Source of the DNA: an uncultured Brachyspira sp.
GTDB lineage: Bacteria; Spirochaetota; Brachyspiria; Brachyspirales; Brachyspiraceae
DNA: 60,951 nt
Assembly: GCF_944393015.1 (NCBI RefSeq)
Contig: NZ_CALXYQ010000014.1
Location: 1 to 60,951, forward strand
Direction of reading: 5' to 3'
How positions within the stretch are numbered: the first letter of the stretch is position 1; every line of letters starts with the position of its first letter. The position numbers and the translations under genes were made by a program. Below, one piece after another: positions 18,219 to 27,725 of this stretch. The notes below the pieces were generated by a model. The model was not told where the DNA came from and ran no database searches. It saw nothing but the letters and a program-made list of their open reading frames with translations.

Positions 18219-18968
18219 TTAATATACCATTCTTTTATTAGTTTGATTATAATTTATCAATGTATATGAATGAAGTCTTCCATCGCTTCCTTTATATACA
18301 TTCATATTAAGAGGATCAACTTCCCATATTCTGTCTACAACAAAATTATAATAGTAGTTTCCAGCCTCAGCTCTCAAAGTTATAACCCATAAATTATTAG
18401 AATAAGTCATAGGATATCTCAAACTATCAAAACCCAATTTATCAGAAGTAAACATAACTTCTTTAGCCGTATCATTGCTGTAGAAGAATGTAACTGTACC
18501 GTCAGAATTATAAATAGGATTTTTTTCATAGAATCCTATATCATTAGTTAAAACAAAATAGCTTACAACCTGATTATTATTATCATATTCAATATTAGCA
18601 TTTACAGGGTCATTAATCCAAACACCATTCACTCTGTATCTATATGTATATTTTCCAGCTTTAAGCGGATGCTGCCAAAGATAATAATAAACTCCATAAG
18701 AACTTTTTATAAGAGGTATGCTGTCCTCCCAATTATTGAAATCGCCGGATACTTCTACAGAATCATAGTTCTCAGCAAAAGTAAATAATACTCCGTCATT
18801 TACTATTCTAGGAGCCATAACATCTTGTATATTATAATATTTTAAAATTTCCAATCTATTCATTCTAGCTTCATACTGTTCTATAGTTTCAGTATCTTTC
18901 TCTCCGCATGACAAAAGAACTATGCTAAAAATAATAAATAATATTGTTGATTTATATACTTTTTTCAT
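18219..18968 (-). CDS. Lipoprotein with two CBM48/AMPK-like glycogen-binding repeats
   Basis: This 249-aa protein has a signal peptide and lipobox LLSC (Cys 21). The first immunoglobulin-like carbohydrate-binding module spans about 55-140 (VEVSGDFNNWEDSIPL, then GKYTYRYRVNGVWINDP). A second, more divergent module spans about 150-240 (VMFTSDKLGFDS, then GNYYYNFVVDRIWEVDP). Such modules usually bind alpha-glucans or act as interaction domains. A lipid-anchored version would face the periplasm. It starts 7 nt downstream of fliS on the same strand, so the two share a transcript. The link to flagella is positional only. Confidence 0.82.
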   Translation of the reverse strand: MKKVYKSTILFIIFSIVLLSCGEKDTETIEQYEARMNRLEILKYYNIQDVMAPRIVNDGVLFTFAENYDSVEVSGDFNNWEDSIPLIKSSYGVYYYLWQHPLKAGKYTYRYRVNGVWINDPVNANIEYDNNNQVVSYFVLTNDIGFYEKNPIYNSDGTVTFFYSNDTAKEVMFTSDKLGFDSLRYPMTYSNNLWVITLRAEAGNYYYNFVVDRIWEVDPLNMNVYKGSDGRLHSYTLINYNQTNKRMVY

Positions 18969-18975
18969 TGTTTAC

Positions 18976-19440
18976 TCAACCTGTTATATTTAATTTACTA
19001 TCACTATTTGATGAAGAATTATCTTTGTTATTATTGGATGATGCTTTGCTTTCACTATTAGCCTTAGCCATTTGCTCTTCAACACCTTCCCAAGCTGTTT
19101 TAAGCTCTTTAAGATATCTTATAACTTCTAACAAAGGCGGCTTAGTTTTAGATATATTACCCTCTGTGAGTTTTTGATTCATATATGTATATATAGAAGC
19201 AAGTCTATGTGCTATATCTCCAGCCTCATAATTAAGAGAAGATAAAAGCTCATATATGATTTCCTGTGCTTTTAGTATATTATTATGTGCCTCTTCAGTA
19301 CCATGTTTTTTATCCATAGCAGCACAGGCAGTTTCCAAAAACTTAATAGCTCCGTCATAAAGCATAACTATAAGTCTGTTTTGTGAAGCGGTACTCGCAT
19401 CGACTTTTTTATATTTTTCATATCCGTTATTACTTGACAA
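18976..19440 (-). CDS. fliS: Flagellar export chaperone FliS
   Basis: This 154-aa protein has the four-helix FliS core. It shows YKKVDASTASQNRLIVMLYDG (about 9-29), later ELLSSLNYEAGDIAHRLASIY and YMNQKLTEGN, then a Ser/Asn-rich tail of about 25 residues. FliS binds flagellin in the cytoplasm and keeps it from polymerising before export. The start codon appears to be TTG with a purine-rich GGGGGGAT upstream. The gene is followed after 7 nt by the CBM48 lipoprotein. Confidence 0.92.
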   Translation of the reverse strand: MSSNNGYEKYKKVDASTASQNRLIVMLYDGAIKFLETACAAMDKKHGTEEAHNNILKAQEIIYELLSSLNYEAGDIAHRLASIYTYMNQKLTEGNISKTKPPLLEVIRYLKELKTAWEGVEEQMAKANSESKASSNNNKDNSSSNSDSKLNITG

Positions 19441-19593
19441 TTGAATCCCCCCATTTGTATTATTATGTTAATTACTAAATATTATCGGAAAATCATAAAA
19501 AGCATAAAACATTTTTTAAGATAATAAAAATATAGCTGTAATATTATCTATTATATCATATAATAAAATTAATACCATAATAAGGAATAATTT

Positions 19594-20415
19594 ATGATTA
19601 ATGTAAAATTTAATAACGGCATAGAAATGCCTATATTAGGGCTTGGACTATATAAAATAACAGATAAAAAAGAAGTAGAAAATGCTGTGAAATGGGCTAT
19701 AGAAGCAGGATACAGAAAATTTGATACAGCTCAATTTTATGATAATGAAAAAGAATTAGGAGAAGCTATAAGAAAAACAGCAGTAAAAAGAGAAGAATTA
19801 TTTATAACCACTAAAATATGGAATACAAAACAGGGTTACAACTCTACAAGAAAATCATTTGAAGAAAGTTTGGAAAAACTTAATATGGATTATGTAGATT
19901 TAGTTCTTATTCATTGGCCTGGTCAGAAAAAAGAAAGATATTTAGATACATACAGAGCATTAGAAAATATATGTCAGAGTAAAAAAGCTAAGTCTATAGG
20001 ATTGAGCAATTTTGAAATAAATCATTTAAAAGATATATTTGCCCATTGTAATATAGCACCAGTAATAAATCAAATAGAAAGACATCCTAATTTACAGAGA
20101 AATGAATTGATAGAATTTTGTAAAAGTCATAATATAATAGCAGAAGCATGGTCTCCATTGGCAAGAGGAAAACTATTTAATGATAAAACTATAATTGATA
20201 TAGCAAATAAATATAACAAAACTCCGGCACAAATAATATTAAGGTGGAATATAGAAAATAATATATCTGTTATACCTAAATCAGTAACTAAAGAAAGAAT
20301 AGAAGAAAATATAAATGTATTTAACTTTAAATTAGATAAAAATGATATAGAAAAAATAAATTCATTAGAAAATGGATTCAGAGTGGGGCCTGATCCTTTA
20401 ACTTTTGATTTTTAA
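19594..20415 (+). CDS. Aldo/keto reductase
   Basis: This 273-aa NADPH-dependent oxidoreductase has a TIM-barrel fold. The catalytic tetrad is visible: Asp44 and Tyr49 in FDTAQFYDNE, Lys74 in ITTKIW, and His107 in LVLIHWPG. The C-terminal cofactor site shows SVIPKSVTKERIEEN. It resembles the 2,5-diketo-D-gluconate reductase-like subfamily, and the substrate cannot be predicted. An AAGG ribosome binding site precedes the ATG. It is a single gene followed by a dispersed repeat. Confidence 0.93.
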   Translation: MINVKFNNGIEMPILGLGLYKITDKKEVENAVKWAIEAGYRKFDTAQFYDNEKELGEAIRKTAVKREELFITTKIWNTKQGYNSTRKSFEESLEKLNMDYVDLVLIHWPGQKKERYLDTYRALENICQSKKAKSIGLSNFEINHLKDIFAHCNIAPVINQIERHPNLQRNELIEFCKSHNIIAEAWSPLARGKLFNDKTIIDIANKYNKTPAQIILRWNIENNISVIPKSVTKERIEENINVFNFKLDKNDIEKINSLENGFRVGPDPLTFDF

Positions 20416-20448
20416 CATATTTTTACTATAAATAAATATATTAATCAT

Positions 20449-20819
20449 TATACTAAAAATTTTTAAGTTTATCAATTTTTTTATTCAACTTTTTCCCGCC
20501 GCAAAAAGTTGCTGCCACAGGCACGCTTCGCGAAAGTGCAAGTATAAAATTAGTATTAAACCATACTAAAATTGTATTACATGTAAAATAATTTATTAAA
20601 TTTAAGCCAAATATAGCCTTTCGCGAAGCGTATCCAAGTTTATCAAGGATATAAGCTTCTAGCCGTAGGCGGGCTCCGCCTGTGGCAACAAAAGAAGTGG
20701 GCTCTTACTATCACCGTAGGTGGACTTCTTCCGGGTCGTTTAGCGGTGTGCAAAGCCCAAGATATAAAAACAAAAATATAATTTTGTTTTTTACAAAATA
20801 TCATTGTTTATATATACTA
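20449..20819 (+). repeat. Dispersed repeat family 1, copy with GC-rich inserts
   Basis: This complete copy in plus orientation runs from ATACTAAAAATTTTTAAG to the ACAAAATATCATTGTTTA end. Compared with the compact 260 bp form it has extra GC-rich blocks (CGCTTCGCGAAAG, CGCGAAGCGTATCC, TAGGCGGGCTCCGCC). It fills the gap between the aldo/keto reductase and mtnN. Confidence 0.75.
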
Positions 20820-20910
20820 ATTAGTATGTAATAAAATTATAATAAAAAAGTTTATTAAAATGTTTTTTTAATGTATAATTCACAAATCATTATTATTTGG
20901 AGGATATTTT

Positions 20911-21627
20911 ATGTCTGATACAAGAAGAATTGCTATAATAGGTGCTATGGATTCAGAAATTACCAATTTTAAAGGTATGATTGAAAATATAGAAGAAATT
21001 GAAATAGCTAATATCACTTACTATAAAGGCACATTATGCGGAAAAAATATAGTATTATTGAAATCAGGAATAGGTAAAGTTAATGCTGCTATTGCTACAA
21101 CTATAGCTATAGAAAGATTTAATGTTGAAAAAATAATATTCACAGGTGTTGCAGGTTCAGGCAATCCTGATTATGATATATCTGATATAGTTATATCAAA
21201 AGATTTAATAGAACATGACTTCGATACAAGTGCCTTAGACGGAGATGAACTTACTGTATTAGTTAAAGGCTATGATAAAAATTACTATCCTGCTGATGCT
21301 TCTTTAATAGAATTAGCAAAAGAATCTGCCCAAAAAGTGATAAAAGAAAATAAAGTATATATTGATACAATAGCTACAGGCGATCAGTTTGTTGGTGATA
21401 ATAATAAAGTTAAGCAAATTCATAATAAATTCAAAGCTGGAGCTATAGAGATGGAAGGTGCTGCTGTTGCCCATGCCGCTTTAATGTATAAAGTACCTTT
21501 TGTAGTTATAAGATCATTATCTGACAAAGCAGACAGTGATGCTGTAGTGGATTTCCCTAAATTTGTTGTAAAATCTGCCCAAAACTCAATGAAAATAGTA
21601 GTTGAAATGTTAGAAAACATGAAATAA
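20911..21627 (+). CDS. mtnN: 5'-methylthioadenosine/S-adenosylhomocysteine nucleosidase
   Basis: This 238-aa enzyme hydrolyses MTA and SAH to adenine and the thio-sugar in the cytoplasm. It recycles products of methylation and feeds autoinducer-2 precursors. Family residues are present: Glu16 in IGAMDSEI, the KSGIGKVNAA nucleobase loop, the Glu of AIEMEGAAVAH, and the catalytic Asp in SLSDKAD. The length is typical. The GGAGG ribosome binding site is strong. A family 2 repeat and a hairpin terminator follow. Confidence 0.96.
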   Translation: MSDTRRIAIIGAMDSEITNFKGMIENIEEIEIANITYYKGTLCGKNIVLLKSGIGKVNAAIATTIAIERFNVEKIIFTGVAGSGNPDYDISDIVISKDLIEHDFDTSALDGDELTVLVKGYDKNYYPADASLIELAKESAQKVIKENKVYIDTIATGDQFVGDNNKVKQIHNKFKAGAIEMEGAAVAHAALMYKVPFVVIRSLSDKADSDAVVDFPKFVVKSAQNSMKIVVEMLENMK

Positions 21628-21640
21628 ATAAAATATAAAA

Positions 21641-21730
21641 AGAGAACTGAACCCATTAACTCAATTTATTAAGTTAAGCCTTTAGGTGAACCAAATAGGC
21701 ACGTTTATAGGTTGGCAAGCATAGCAATAA
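21641..21730 (+). repeat. Dispersed repeat family 2 copy
   Basis: The core ATTTATTAAGTTAAGCCTTTAGG followed by GGCAAGCATAGCAATAATAA matches, in opposite orientation, the copy at 32256-32330. Shorter relatives lie at 47558 and 47700. Confidence 0.6.
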
Positions 21731-21742
21731 TAAAAATAAAAC

Positions 21743-21775
21743 AGCTGATAACTTTATGTTGTCAGCTATTTTTTT
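21743..21775 (+). terminator. Terminator after mtnN
   Basis: The hairpin AGCTGATAAC/GTTGTCAGCT, with one T-G pair, is followed by a run of T residues. Confidence 0.85.
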
Positions 21776-21847
21776 ATAAACTTTATACCTATAAACAATA
21801 TAAGCTTTTCATATTGAAAAATAATATTATTTACAATTAATTTACTA

Positions 21848-21876
21848 TTGAAAATATTTTGCATTTATAATATAAT
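21848..21876 (+). promoter_or_regulatory. Promoter for ptsI
   Basis: TTGAAA (21848-21853) and TATAAT (21871-21876) are separated by 17 bp. The ptsI start lies 34 nt downstream. Confidence 0.6.
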
Positions 21877-21910
21877 CTTTACTATTAATTAACATAATAT
21901 CGGAGAATAC

Positions 21911-23659
21911 ATGCCGGATAAAAGAACGATATTAAATGGAAATGGGGTTGGAGATGATGTAGCTATAGGAAATTCATTTTTTTATACGCCATCTTTAAGT
22001 ACGCCTATATATAAAATAGAAGAATCTGATATAGAAGAAGAGTATAAACGATTTGATGAAGCTGTAAAGAAATCTATAAATGAAATAGAATTATTACAAA
22101 ATCATGTGGATAATAATATCAAAAATATTCTCCATACTCATATATTAATGCTTCAAGACAGAGTAATAACTAAACAGGTAAAAGAAGAAGTTAAAGAAAA
22201 ATTATTCAATATAGAACATATATACGATACAATCATATCAGGATATCTCGATAAATTATCATCTATAAATAATAAAATGCTTTCCGAAAGAAGCGGAGAT
22301 ATTATTGATATAAAATCAAGACTTATAAGAAATTTGATACAGCCTGATTCAGGAGATTATTCACAAGTTCCTAAAGACAGTATCGTAATAGCAAAAACAC
22401 TAACACCAAGCGATGTTTTAAAATTCAATAATATAGGTGTTTCAGGGTTTATAGTAGAAAGCGGAGGTTATACTTCGCATGCTGCAATACTTGCTAAATC
22501 TTTCGGCATTACAACTATATTCAACATAGCAGATATATCAAGCAAAATAAAAAATGGAAAAAAAATAATAATAGACTGCAAAAGCAATATAGTTATAATG
22601 AATCCTAGTAAAAGAGATGTGGAAAATTATACTGCATTGTCAGAAAATTTAAAAAAATTAAAAGAGAAATCTATATTAGATGCTAAAGAAGCAGCATCAA
22701 CAAAAGACGGCATAGAAATAAAAGTACATGCTAATATAGATATACCGGAAGAAACAGAAAGTTTATTAAGATTCGGTATAGATTCAATAGGATTATACAG
22801 AACAGAATTTTTATATATATTTTCAGATGACGGAATAGCTACTGAACTTCCTAGCGAAGAAATACAATTCCAAGTATATAAAAAAATAGCATCTAAAATA
22901 AAAGGAAAAGTAATAATAAGAACTTTGGATATAGGAGGAGATAAAATATCACCCGCTTTAGGATTAGATTTTAAAGAGGATAATCCTTTCTTAGGATGGC
23001 GTGCTATAAGATTCTGCCTATCTAATAGAGAATTATTTAAAGATCAGATAAAGGCATTACTTAGAGCTTCTCATTATGGAAATATTGAAATAATGATTCC
23101 CATGATAAGCACTTTAGAAGAATTTATTGAAACTAAAAATTTCATAGAATATGTTAAAGATGAATTAAGACATGAAAATAAAGATTTCAATGATTCAATA
23201 AAAATAGGTGCTTTAATAGAAACTCCTTCAGCTGCTGCAATTATAGATTTAATAATAAAAGAAGCTGATTTCTTATCTATAGGTTCTAATGATTTAGTTC
23301 AGTATATGATGGCATGCGACAGAACAAATGAAAAGCTGATGTATTTATATAATCCAATAGATATATCAGTATTGAGAACTTTAAAAAGAGTTATAAAAAT
23401 AGCCAATGAAAATAATAAGCCTGTAACATTATGCGGTGAAATGGCTGGAGTTCCGGAATATACTCCTGTACTATTAGGACTTGGAATAAGAGAGCTTTCT
23501 ATGTCTGTAACATCTGTGGCTAAAGTAAAAAATATTATCAGAAATATAAGCATAGAAGAATGCGAAGAGTTAGTAAATAAAATGCTTGATAAATGCGATA
23601 ATAATTTTTCAAGATCAATTTTAAGAAGTTTTTTAAAAAAAACATATAAAATTAATTAA
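21911..23659 (+). CDS. ptsI: Phosphoenolpyruvate-protein phosphotransferase (PTS enzyme I)
   Basis: This 582-aa cytoplasmic enzyme passes phosphate from PEP to HPr. The phospho-accepting His190 lies in GGYTSHAAILAKSFGI. The PEP-binding domain shows SIGLYRTEFLY, TLDIGGDK, GWRAIRFCL and SIGSNDLVQYMMACDR, and the proton-donor Cys is in TLCGEMAG. The length is close to the family norm. No ptsH or EII gene is adjacent, so HPr and transporters must be elsewhere. The ribosome binding site is GGAG. A lipoprotein gene follows 25 nt later and may be co-transcribed. Confidence 0.96.
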   Translation: MPDKRTILNGNGVGDDVAIGNSFFYTPSLSTPIYKIEESDIEEEYKRFDEAVKKSINEIELLQNHVDNNIKNILHTHILMLQDRVITKQVKEEVKEKLFNIEHIYDTIISGYLDKLSSINNKMLSERSGDIIDIKSRLIRNLIQPDSGDYSQVPKDSIVIAKTLTPSDVLKFNNIGVSGFIVESGGYTSHAAILAKSFGITTIFNIADISSKIKNGKKIIIDCKSNIVIMNPSKRDVENYTALSENLKKLKEKSILDAKEAASTKDGIEIKVHANIDIPEETESLLRFGIDSIGLYRTEFLYIFSDDGIATELPSEEIQFQVYKKIASKIKGKVIIRTLDIGGDKISPALGLDFKEDNPFLGWRAIRFCLSNRELFKDQIKALLRASHYGNIEIMIPMISTLEEFIETKNFIEYVKDELRHENKDFNDSIKIGALIETPSAAAIIDLIIKEADFLSIGSNDLVQYMMACDRTNEKLMYLYNPIDISVLRTLKRVIKIANENNKPVTLCGEMAGVPEYTPVLLGLGIRELSMSVTSVAKVKNIIRNISIEECEELVNKMLDKCDNNFSRSILRSFLKKTYKIN

Positions 23660-23684
23660 TAAATGAATGAAGGTAAATTTTAAT

Positions 23685-25127
23685 ATGAATAAAAAATTAT
23701 TAAGTATAATTATGTTAATATCTGCAGTATTGCTTAGTTCATGCAAAGCAGCAGACTCAATAAATGAATATAGAAAATTAAAAGATATAGAAAGTACTGA
23801 AGATTATGGACCTTTAGGAGACTTTTTAAAAACTCTTCCTAAAACAGAAGAAGAAAATGCACAATCTCCATATAATGAACTTACAACATTTATTACAGGA
23901 AGAAATCAAATATTATCATCAAGCTATAAAGAAGGTTTTGAAACTTTAGCAAGATTTTTATTCACCTACCCTTCAAGTTATTATGAAAGCGAAGCATCAT
24001 ATCTTTTAGGTCAGGCATTAATATATATGGTTGAAAATGATCCTGCATATATAGAAGAATTTTATACTCAATTATTATCAGAAGGTATAGTTGAAGGTGA
24101 AGAAAATAATGATGATGCAGTTACAAATTTACAAGCTTCATTAAAAAATATATACAGTCAAATGGGCATCATAGTAAAAGATGGACAATACTCTTTTAAC
24201 GGATATGTCTTTGACAGAATACTTCAAGATGAAGAAAGTGCTTTTCCTTTAAAAGATTTTGCATACTATTTCAGTATAAGACATAGATTCAGCAATATAC
24301 AAAATGAAAATGATAAAGCAAAATTCATTACAAATATTACTTATTTAAGAAGATTCTCTGACAGATACAGAACAAGCGTATTACAGGACAGCATATTGCA
24401 TAATCAATCATATTTCCCTAATACACTGCCTTTTACTTTAACTGCAGCTGAAAATAAAAATTATAAAGATACTATGGAAACTGTACAAAAAAGAATTGAT
24501 GCTATAAGTGCCGCATTTGAAGAAGAATATTATGTAATAGGAAATGGAATAATAATAAGAGATAGAATACCTGCAATTACTCCGGGTGCTGAAAAACAAC
24601 TTTATACATTATATAATTATGATTTTGTAACAGTACTTAATAAAACAAATGTATATAATCCTAAAGAGAGAGCAAGGGAGGATTGGGCATTAGTAAAATA
24701 TGATACTTATTACGGACCTATAGTTGGATGGAGCTATTTAAGATATATGACCAATAATATTCAGAACCTGGAAGATGTATTTGAAAATTATAAAGCAGCT
24801 ATGAATTCATATAAGAATTATGACTATTTAAAATCATCAGACTTCTTCTCTTATATACTTAATGATCCGCAGACAAACTATTTCACAGATAAATCGGTTT
24901 ATTTTCTATGGAAAGTTAATAACAAAATAGGAGAATTGGTAAGTTCAAAAAATAATCCTTATTATAAATATGTACTAGACTATCCTAAATATTTTTATTA
25001 TAATACAAATAATAATGTACTTCAAAGTTCTACTTTATTGTATAATTATTTAGTTAAAATACTTCCTACTAATCCTTATAGATTTGTTATAAGCGGAGAC
25101 AGTGAAGCGGAATACAGTGTAGATTAA
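23685..25127 (+). CDS. Lipoprotein with C-terminal SH3-like region
   Basis: This 480-aa exported protein has a signal peptide and lipobox LSSC (Cys 20 from the chosen start). An in-frame ATG at 23667 exists, but the AAGG at 23670-23673 lies inside that extension, so 23685 is preferred. The middle has helix-rich segments resembling TPR-type repeats (ASYLLGQALIYM). A region near residues 305-355 (VTVLNKTNVYNPKERAREDW, ending VGWSYLRYM) looks like a bacterial SH3-type fold. It is probably periplasmic and lipid-anchored. The function is unknown. It follows ptsI by 25 nt. Confidence 0.75.
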   Translation: MNKKLLSIIMLISAVLLSSCKAADSINEYRKLKDIESTEDYGPLGDFLKTLPKTEEENAQSPYNELTTFITGRNQILSSSYKEGFETLARFLFTYPSSYYESEASYLLGQALIYMVENDPAYIEEFYTQLLSEGIVEGEENNDDAVTNLQASLKNIYSQMGIIVKDGQYSFNGYVFDRILQDEESAFPLKDFAYYFSIRHRFSNIQNENDKAKFITNITYLRRFSDRYRTSVLQDSILHNQSYFPNTLPFTLTAAENKNYKDTMETVQKRIDAISAAFEEEYYVIGNGIIIRDRIPAITPGAEKQLYTLYNYDFVTVLNKTNVYNPKERAREDWALVKYDTYYGPIVGWSYLRYMTNNIQNLEDVFENYKAAMNSYKNYDYLKSSDFFSYILNDPQTNYFTDKSVYFLWKVNNKIGELVSSKNNPYYKYVLDYPKYFYYNTNNNVLQSSTLLYNYLVKILPTNPYRFVISGDSEAEYSVD

Positions 25128-25136
25128 TTTATTTAT

Positions 25137-25313
25137 TACTAAATCATACTAAAATCATTTTACATGTAAGATGATTTATTACATTTAAGTTCAAATGTAG
25201 CCTTTTTGCTTCTTTGGGGCACCAAAAGAAGTGGGGTGCGGGGCAAAGCCCTGCAAATATTTAAAATTTAAAAAAATAATTTTTGATAAAATATAATTGT
25301 TTAAGGTATATAT
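25137..25313 (+). repeat. Dispersed repeat family 1, left-truncated copy
   Basis: This copy starts inside the unit at ACTAAATCATACTAAAAT and runs to the right end ATATAATTGTTTAAGG. The last bases, AAGG, double as the ribosome binding site of the gene starting at 25314. Confidence 0.75.
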
Positions 25314-26081
25314 ATGAATGAGAATATAAAATTTATAACAGATTTTCTAAAATGCGATTATGAAATACTTGAAGGCGGACTTGAAGATGATACTAAAATA
25401 ATGGAATGCTACAAGGAACATTTAGAAAAAGGAAAAAAAGAAGGATATACCCCTTTAATAATAATACCTACAGATATACTTACTGAAGCGATTGAAATGT
25501 TCTTGGAAGACAATGACTGTGATATTGAAGATTCAAAAAAATTAATAAATGAATATATAGAAAAATCTAAAGAAGTAGACTATAAAGATTATCTGCATCA
25601 GAATATTGAAGATATTTATGATGATAAAGAATATATTGAAGAAATAAAAAAATCATTCAATGCCCCTATAGTAGAAGGTTTTGAAGTAATTGATAGTTTT
25701 GCTTCTTATTATGATTATACTTTAGATAATCCTGTTACAGTTGATTTAATATTGGCAAAAATTCCTACTACTAATCCTTATGAATTGGCATGTTATATTC
25801 CTATGGGCGGCTTCAATGATTGTCCTAATCCTGAAACACAGGCTGCCATTTTCAAGTATTGGTATGAAAAATATAATGCCTATCCTGCTGTAGTAGGTTA
25901 TGATACTTGGGAGCTTTGGGTAGAAAAACAGCCTCAAACAGAAGAAGAAGCCAGAGAACTTGCTATAGAACATTATTATTTCTGCTTTGACAGAGTAGAT
26001 CAATCCGGCGAAGATTATGATCATGGAAAATTAGCAGGTACATTATTAAAGTCTGATGTTTGGTATTTCTGGTGGGATTAA
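25314..26081 (+). CDS. DUF4253 domain protein
   Basis: This 255-aa cytoplasmic protein has the DUF4253 C-terminal signature. It shows PYELACYIPMGGFNDCPNP, then KYWYEKYNAYPAVVGYDTWE and EHYYFCFDRVDQ, ending in SDVWYFWWD. The family is widespread and of unknown function, often near contact-dependent or immunity-type genes. The first about 110 residues are acidic and less conserved. The Shine-Dalgarno AAGG is supplied by the end of the preceding repeat. It sits between two copies of repeat family 1, which suggests an inserted or rearranged block. Confidence 0.85.
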   Translation: MNENIKFITDFLKCDYEILEGGLEDDTKIMECYKEHLEKGKKEGYTPLIIIPTDILTEAIEMFLEDNDCDIEDSKKLINEYIEKSKEVDYKDYLHQNIEDIYDDKEYIEEIKKSFNAPIVEGFEVIDSFASYYDYTLDNPVTVDLILAKIPTTNPYELACYIPMGGFNDCPNPETQAAIFKYWYEKYNAYPAVVGYDTWELWVEKQPQTEEEARELAIEHYYFCFDRVDQSGEDYDHGKLAGTLLKSDVWYFWWD

Positions 26082-26152
26082 TCCGTTTTTCTCATTGACT
26101 TTTATATTTATTATTATATAATCTTTCTTGATTTTTATTTACTACTATATGG

Positions 26153-26415
26153 TATACTAAAAATTTTTAAATTTGTCATTTTTTAGTCAACTTTTTCCCG
26201 CAGCAAAAAGTTGCAAAAAGTGCAAGGTATAAAATTAGTACTAAATCATACTAAAATTATCTTATATGTAAGATAACCTATTAAATTAAAGCCCTATATG
26301 TAGTCTTTTTGCTTCTTTGGGCACAAAAAGAAGTGGGGGGCTGAGGCAAAGCCACAGATATAAAAGCAAAAATATAAATTTATTTTTGACAAAGTATAGT
26401 TGTTTAGGTATATAC
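26153..26415 (+). repeat. Dispersed repeat family 1, compact full copy
   Basis: This 263 bp copy runs from TATACTAAAAATTTTTAA to ATAGTTGTTTAGGTATATA. A spurious open frame starting with TTG at 26317 runs out of it into the next gene. Confidence 0.8.
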
Positions 26416-26436
26416 TATTTTTTGGAGGTTAAAATT

Positions 26437-27711
26437 ATGGAAGAAAACAATATTCAAAATAATATTATAACTGAAAAAACAAATGTAATAAATGATATAA
26501 ACAATAAAATAGGCAAAATATTAGAAAATAATTTAATATCAAATTTGATTATTATTGCTATAGGTTTTATTGCATCATTAGCAATGACTATATATTCTTA
26601 TTTAAAGATTGTAAATATTGCTAAATTAATTGATGGTACTTATTCAACTAGTAATTCTAATATTTTTTTTATAGACATATTTTATTTTTATATATTTTAT
26701 TTTTTCTGTTTTAGTTTGATATTCAATATTAATTCAAAGTTTAATTTAAGAAATATTGTTATAATATTTTTATCTTTCTTATTTGTGTTGATTATTAATT
26801 TAAGTACTGGTTTTTTTGCTGCAATTGCTTCTATTGAAAATACTGAGCTATATTCACAGTTTTATTATATTAAATATATATTTTCTGTTATCATATTTTT
26901 TATAATAATAGCTTTATCATATAATGGATTTCAAGTATTAAACTCCAAAACTATTTCAGAGTTTTTTACATTTTCTGCAGATATATTAATATTTGCAGGC
27001 TTGATAGCAGGCATAGTATCAACAGTATTTGGAATATTTGCAGCGATAGTTATATTTTTAATAAAAGATATTATCAGCAGCTTAGATGAAAAAACTATAT
27101 TTAAATTAATATTATTATCAATATCATTCTTAAGTTCAATATTTCCTTTTTTAGTATATACAGTTTATAGGAAGATGAAAACTAATATTTCTATATATTT
27201 ATCAAGAATATTAATGCCTTTTAGTTTATTATTTATATTTATACTTTTGATTCTTCTATTAATGCCTGATATAAGTCCTTATGATAACAGAGTAAGTTTT
27301 ATACTTTATAATATTATGCTTGCTATAATTGTATTAAATATGTTCTTCATAAGAATAGATTATAAATCAAGTATATTCACTAAAGCAGTATATTTAGTTC
27401 TTCCTATAATAGCTATTATTTTTGATATATTAGTATTAACTTCTTCTTTGTACAGATTAATAGAATACGGTATAAGCCCAAATAAAATAACATTAATAGG
27501 TACAAATTTAGTTATGCTAGGTAATTTGATTTTTATAACATTTTTTAATATAAAGTCTATACTGATAATATTCAAAAAAACTGATGATATTCCAAATATA
27601 AAAGAAATCACTATTGGAGATACTAAATCAGTATTTTATATATATATTTATGGTATATGGTCTTTTATAGCATGTTTTATAATACCTGTATTATTTTCAT
27701 TATTTAATTAA
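26437..27711 (+). CDS. Multi-pass membrane protein, function unknown
   Basis: This 424-aa protein has about ten hydrophobic segments after a short polar N-terminus. The start is placed at the ATG at 26437 because GGAGG lies 8 nt upstream. The longer in-frame version from 26317 would translate 40 residues of repeat DNA. I recognise no transporter or enzyme motif. Codon use is AT-rich like its surroundings. It lies between repeat copies and the guanine riboswitch and appears monocistronic. Confidence 0.72.
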   Translation: MEENNIQNNIITEKTNVINDINNKIGKILENNLISNLIIIAIGFIASLAMTIYSYLKIVNIAKLIDGTYSTSNSNIFFIDIFYFYIFYFFCFSLIFNINSKFNLRNIVIIFLSFLFVLIINLSTGFFAAIASIENTELYSQFYYIKYIFSVIIFFIIIALSYNGFQVLNSKTISEFFTFSADILIFAGLIAGIVSTVFGIFAAIVIFLIKDIISSLDEKTIFKLILLSISFLSSIFPFLVYTVYRKMKTNISIYLSRILMPFSLLFIFILLILLLMPDISPYDNRVSFILYNIMLAIIVLNMFFIRIDYKSSIFTKAVYLVLPIIAIIFDILVLTSSLYRLIEYGISPNKITLIGTNLVMLGNLIFITFFNIKSILIIFKKTDDIPNIKEITIGDTKSVFYIYIYGIWSFIACFIIPVLFSLFN

Positions 27712-27725
27712 AAATTAATTATGAA

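Noticed and set aside
26317-26436. In-frame TTG extension of the membrane protein gene by 40 codons
   Set aside because: It lies in a family 1 repeat, lacks a ribosome binding site, and GGAGG sits just before the ATG at 26437.
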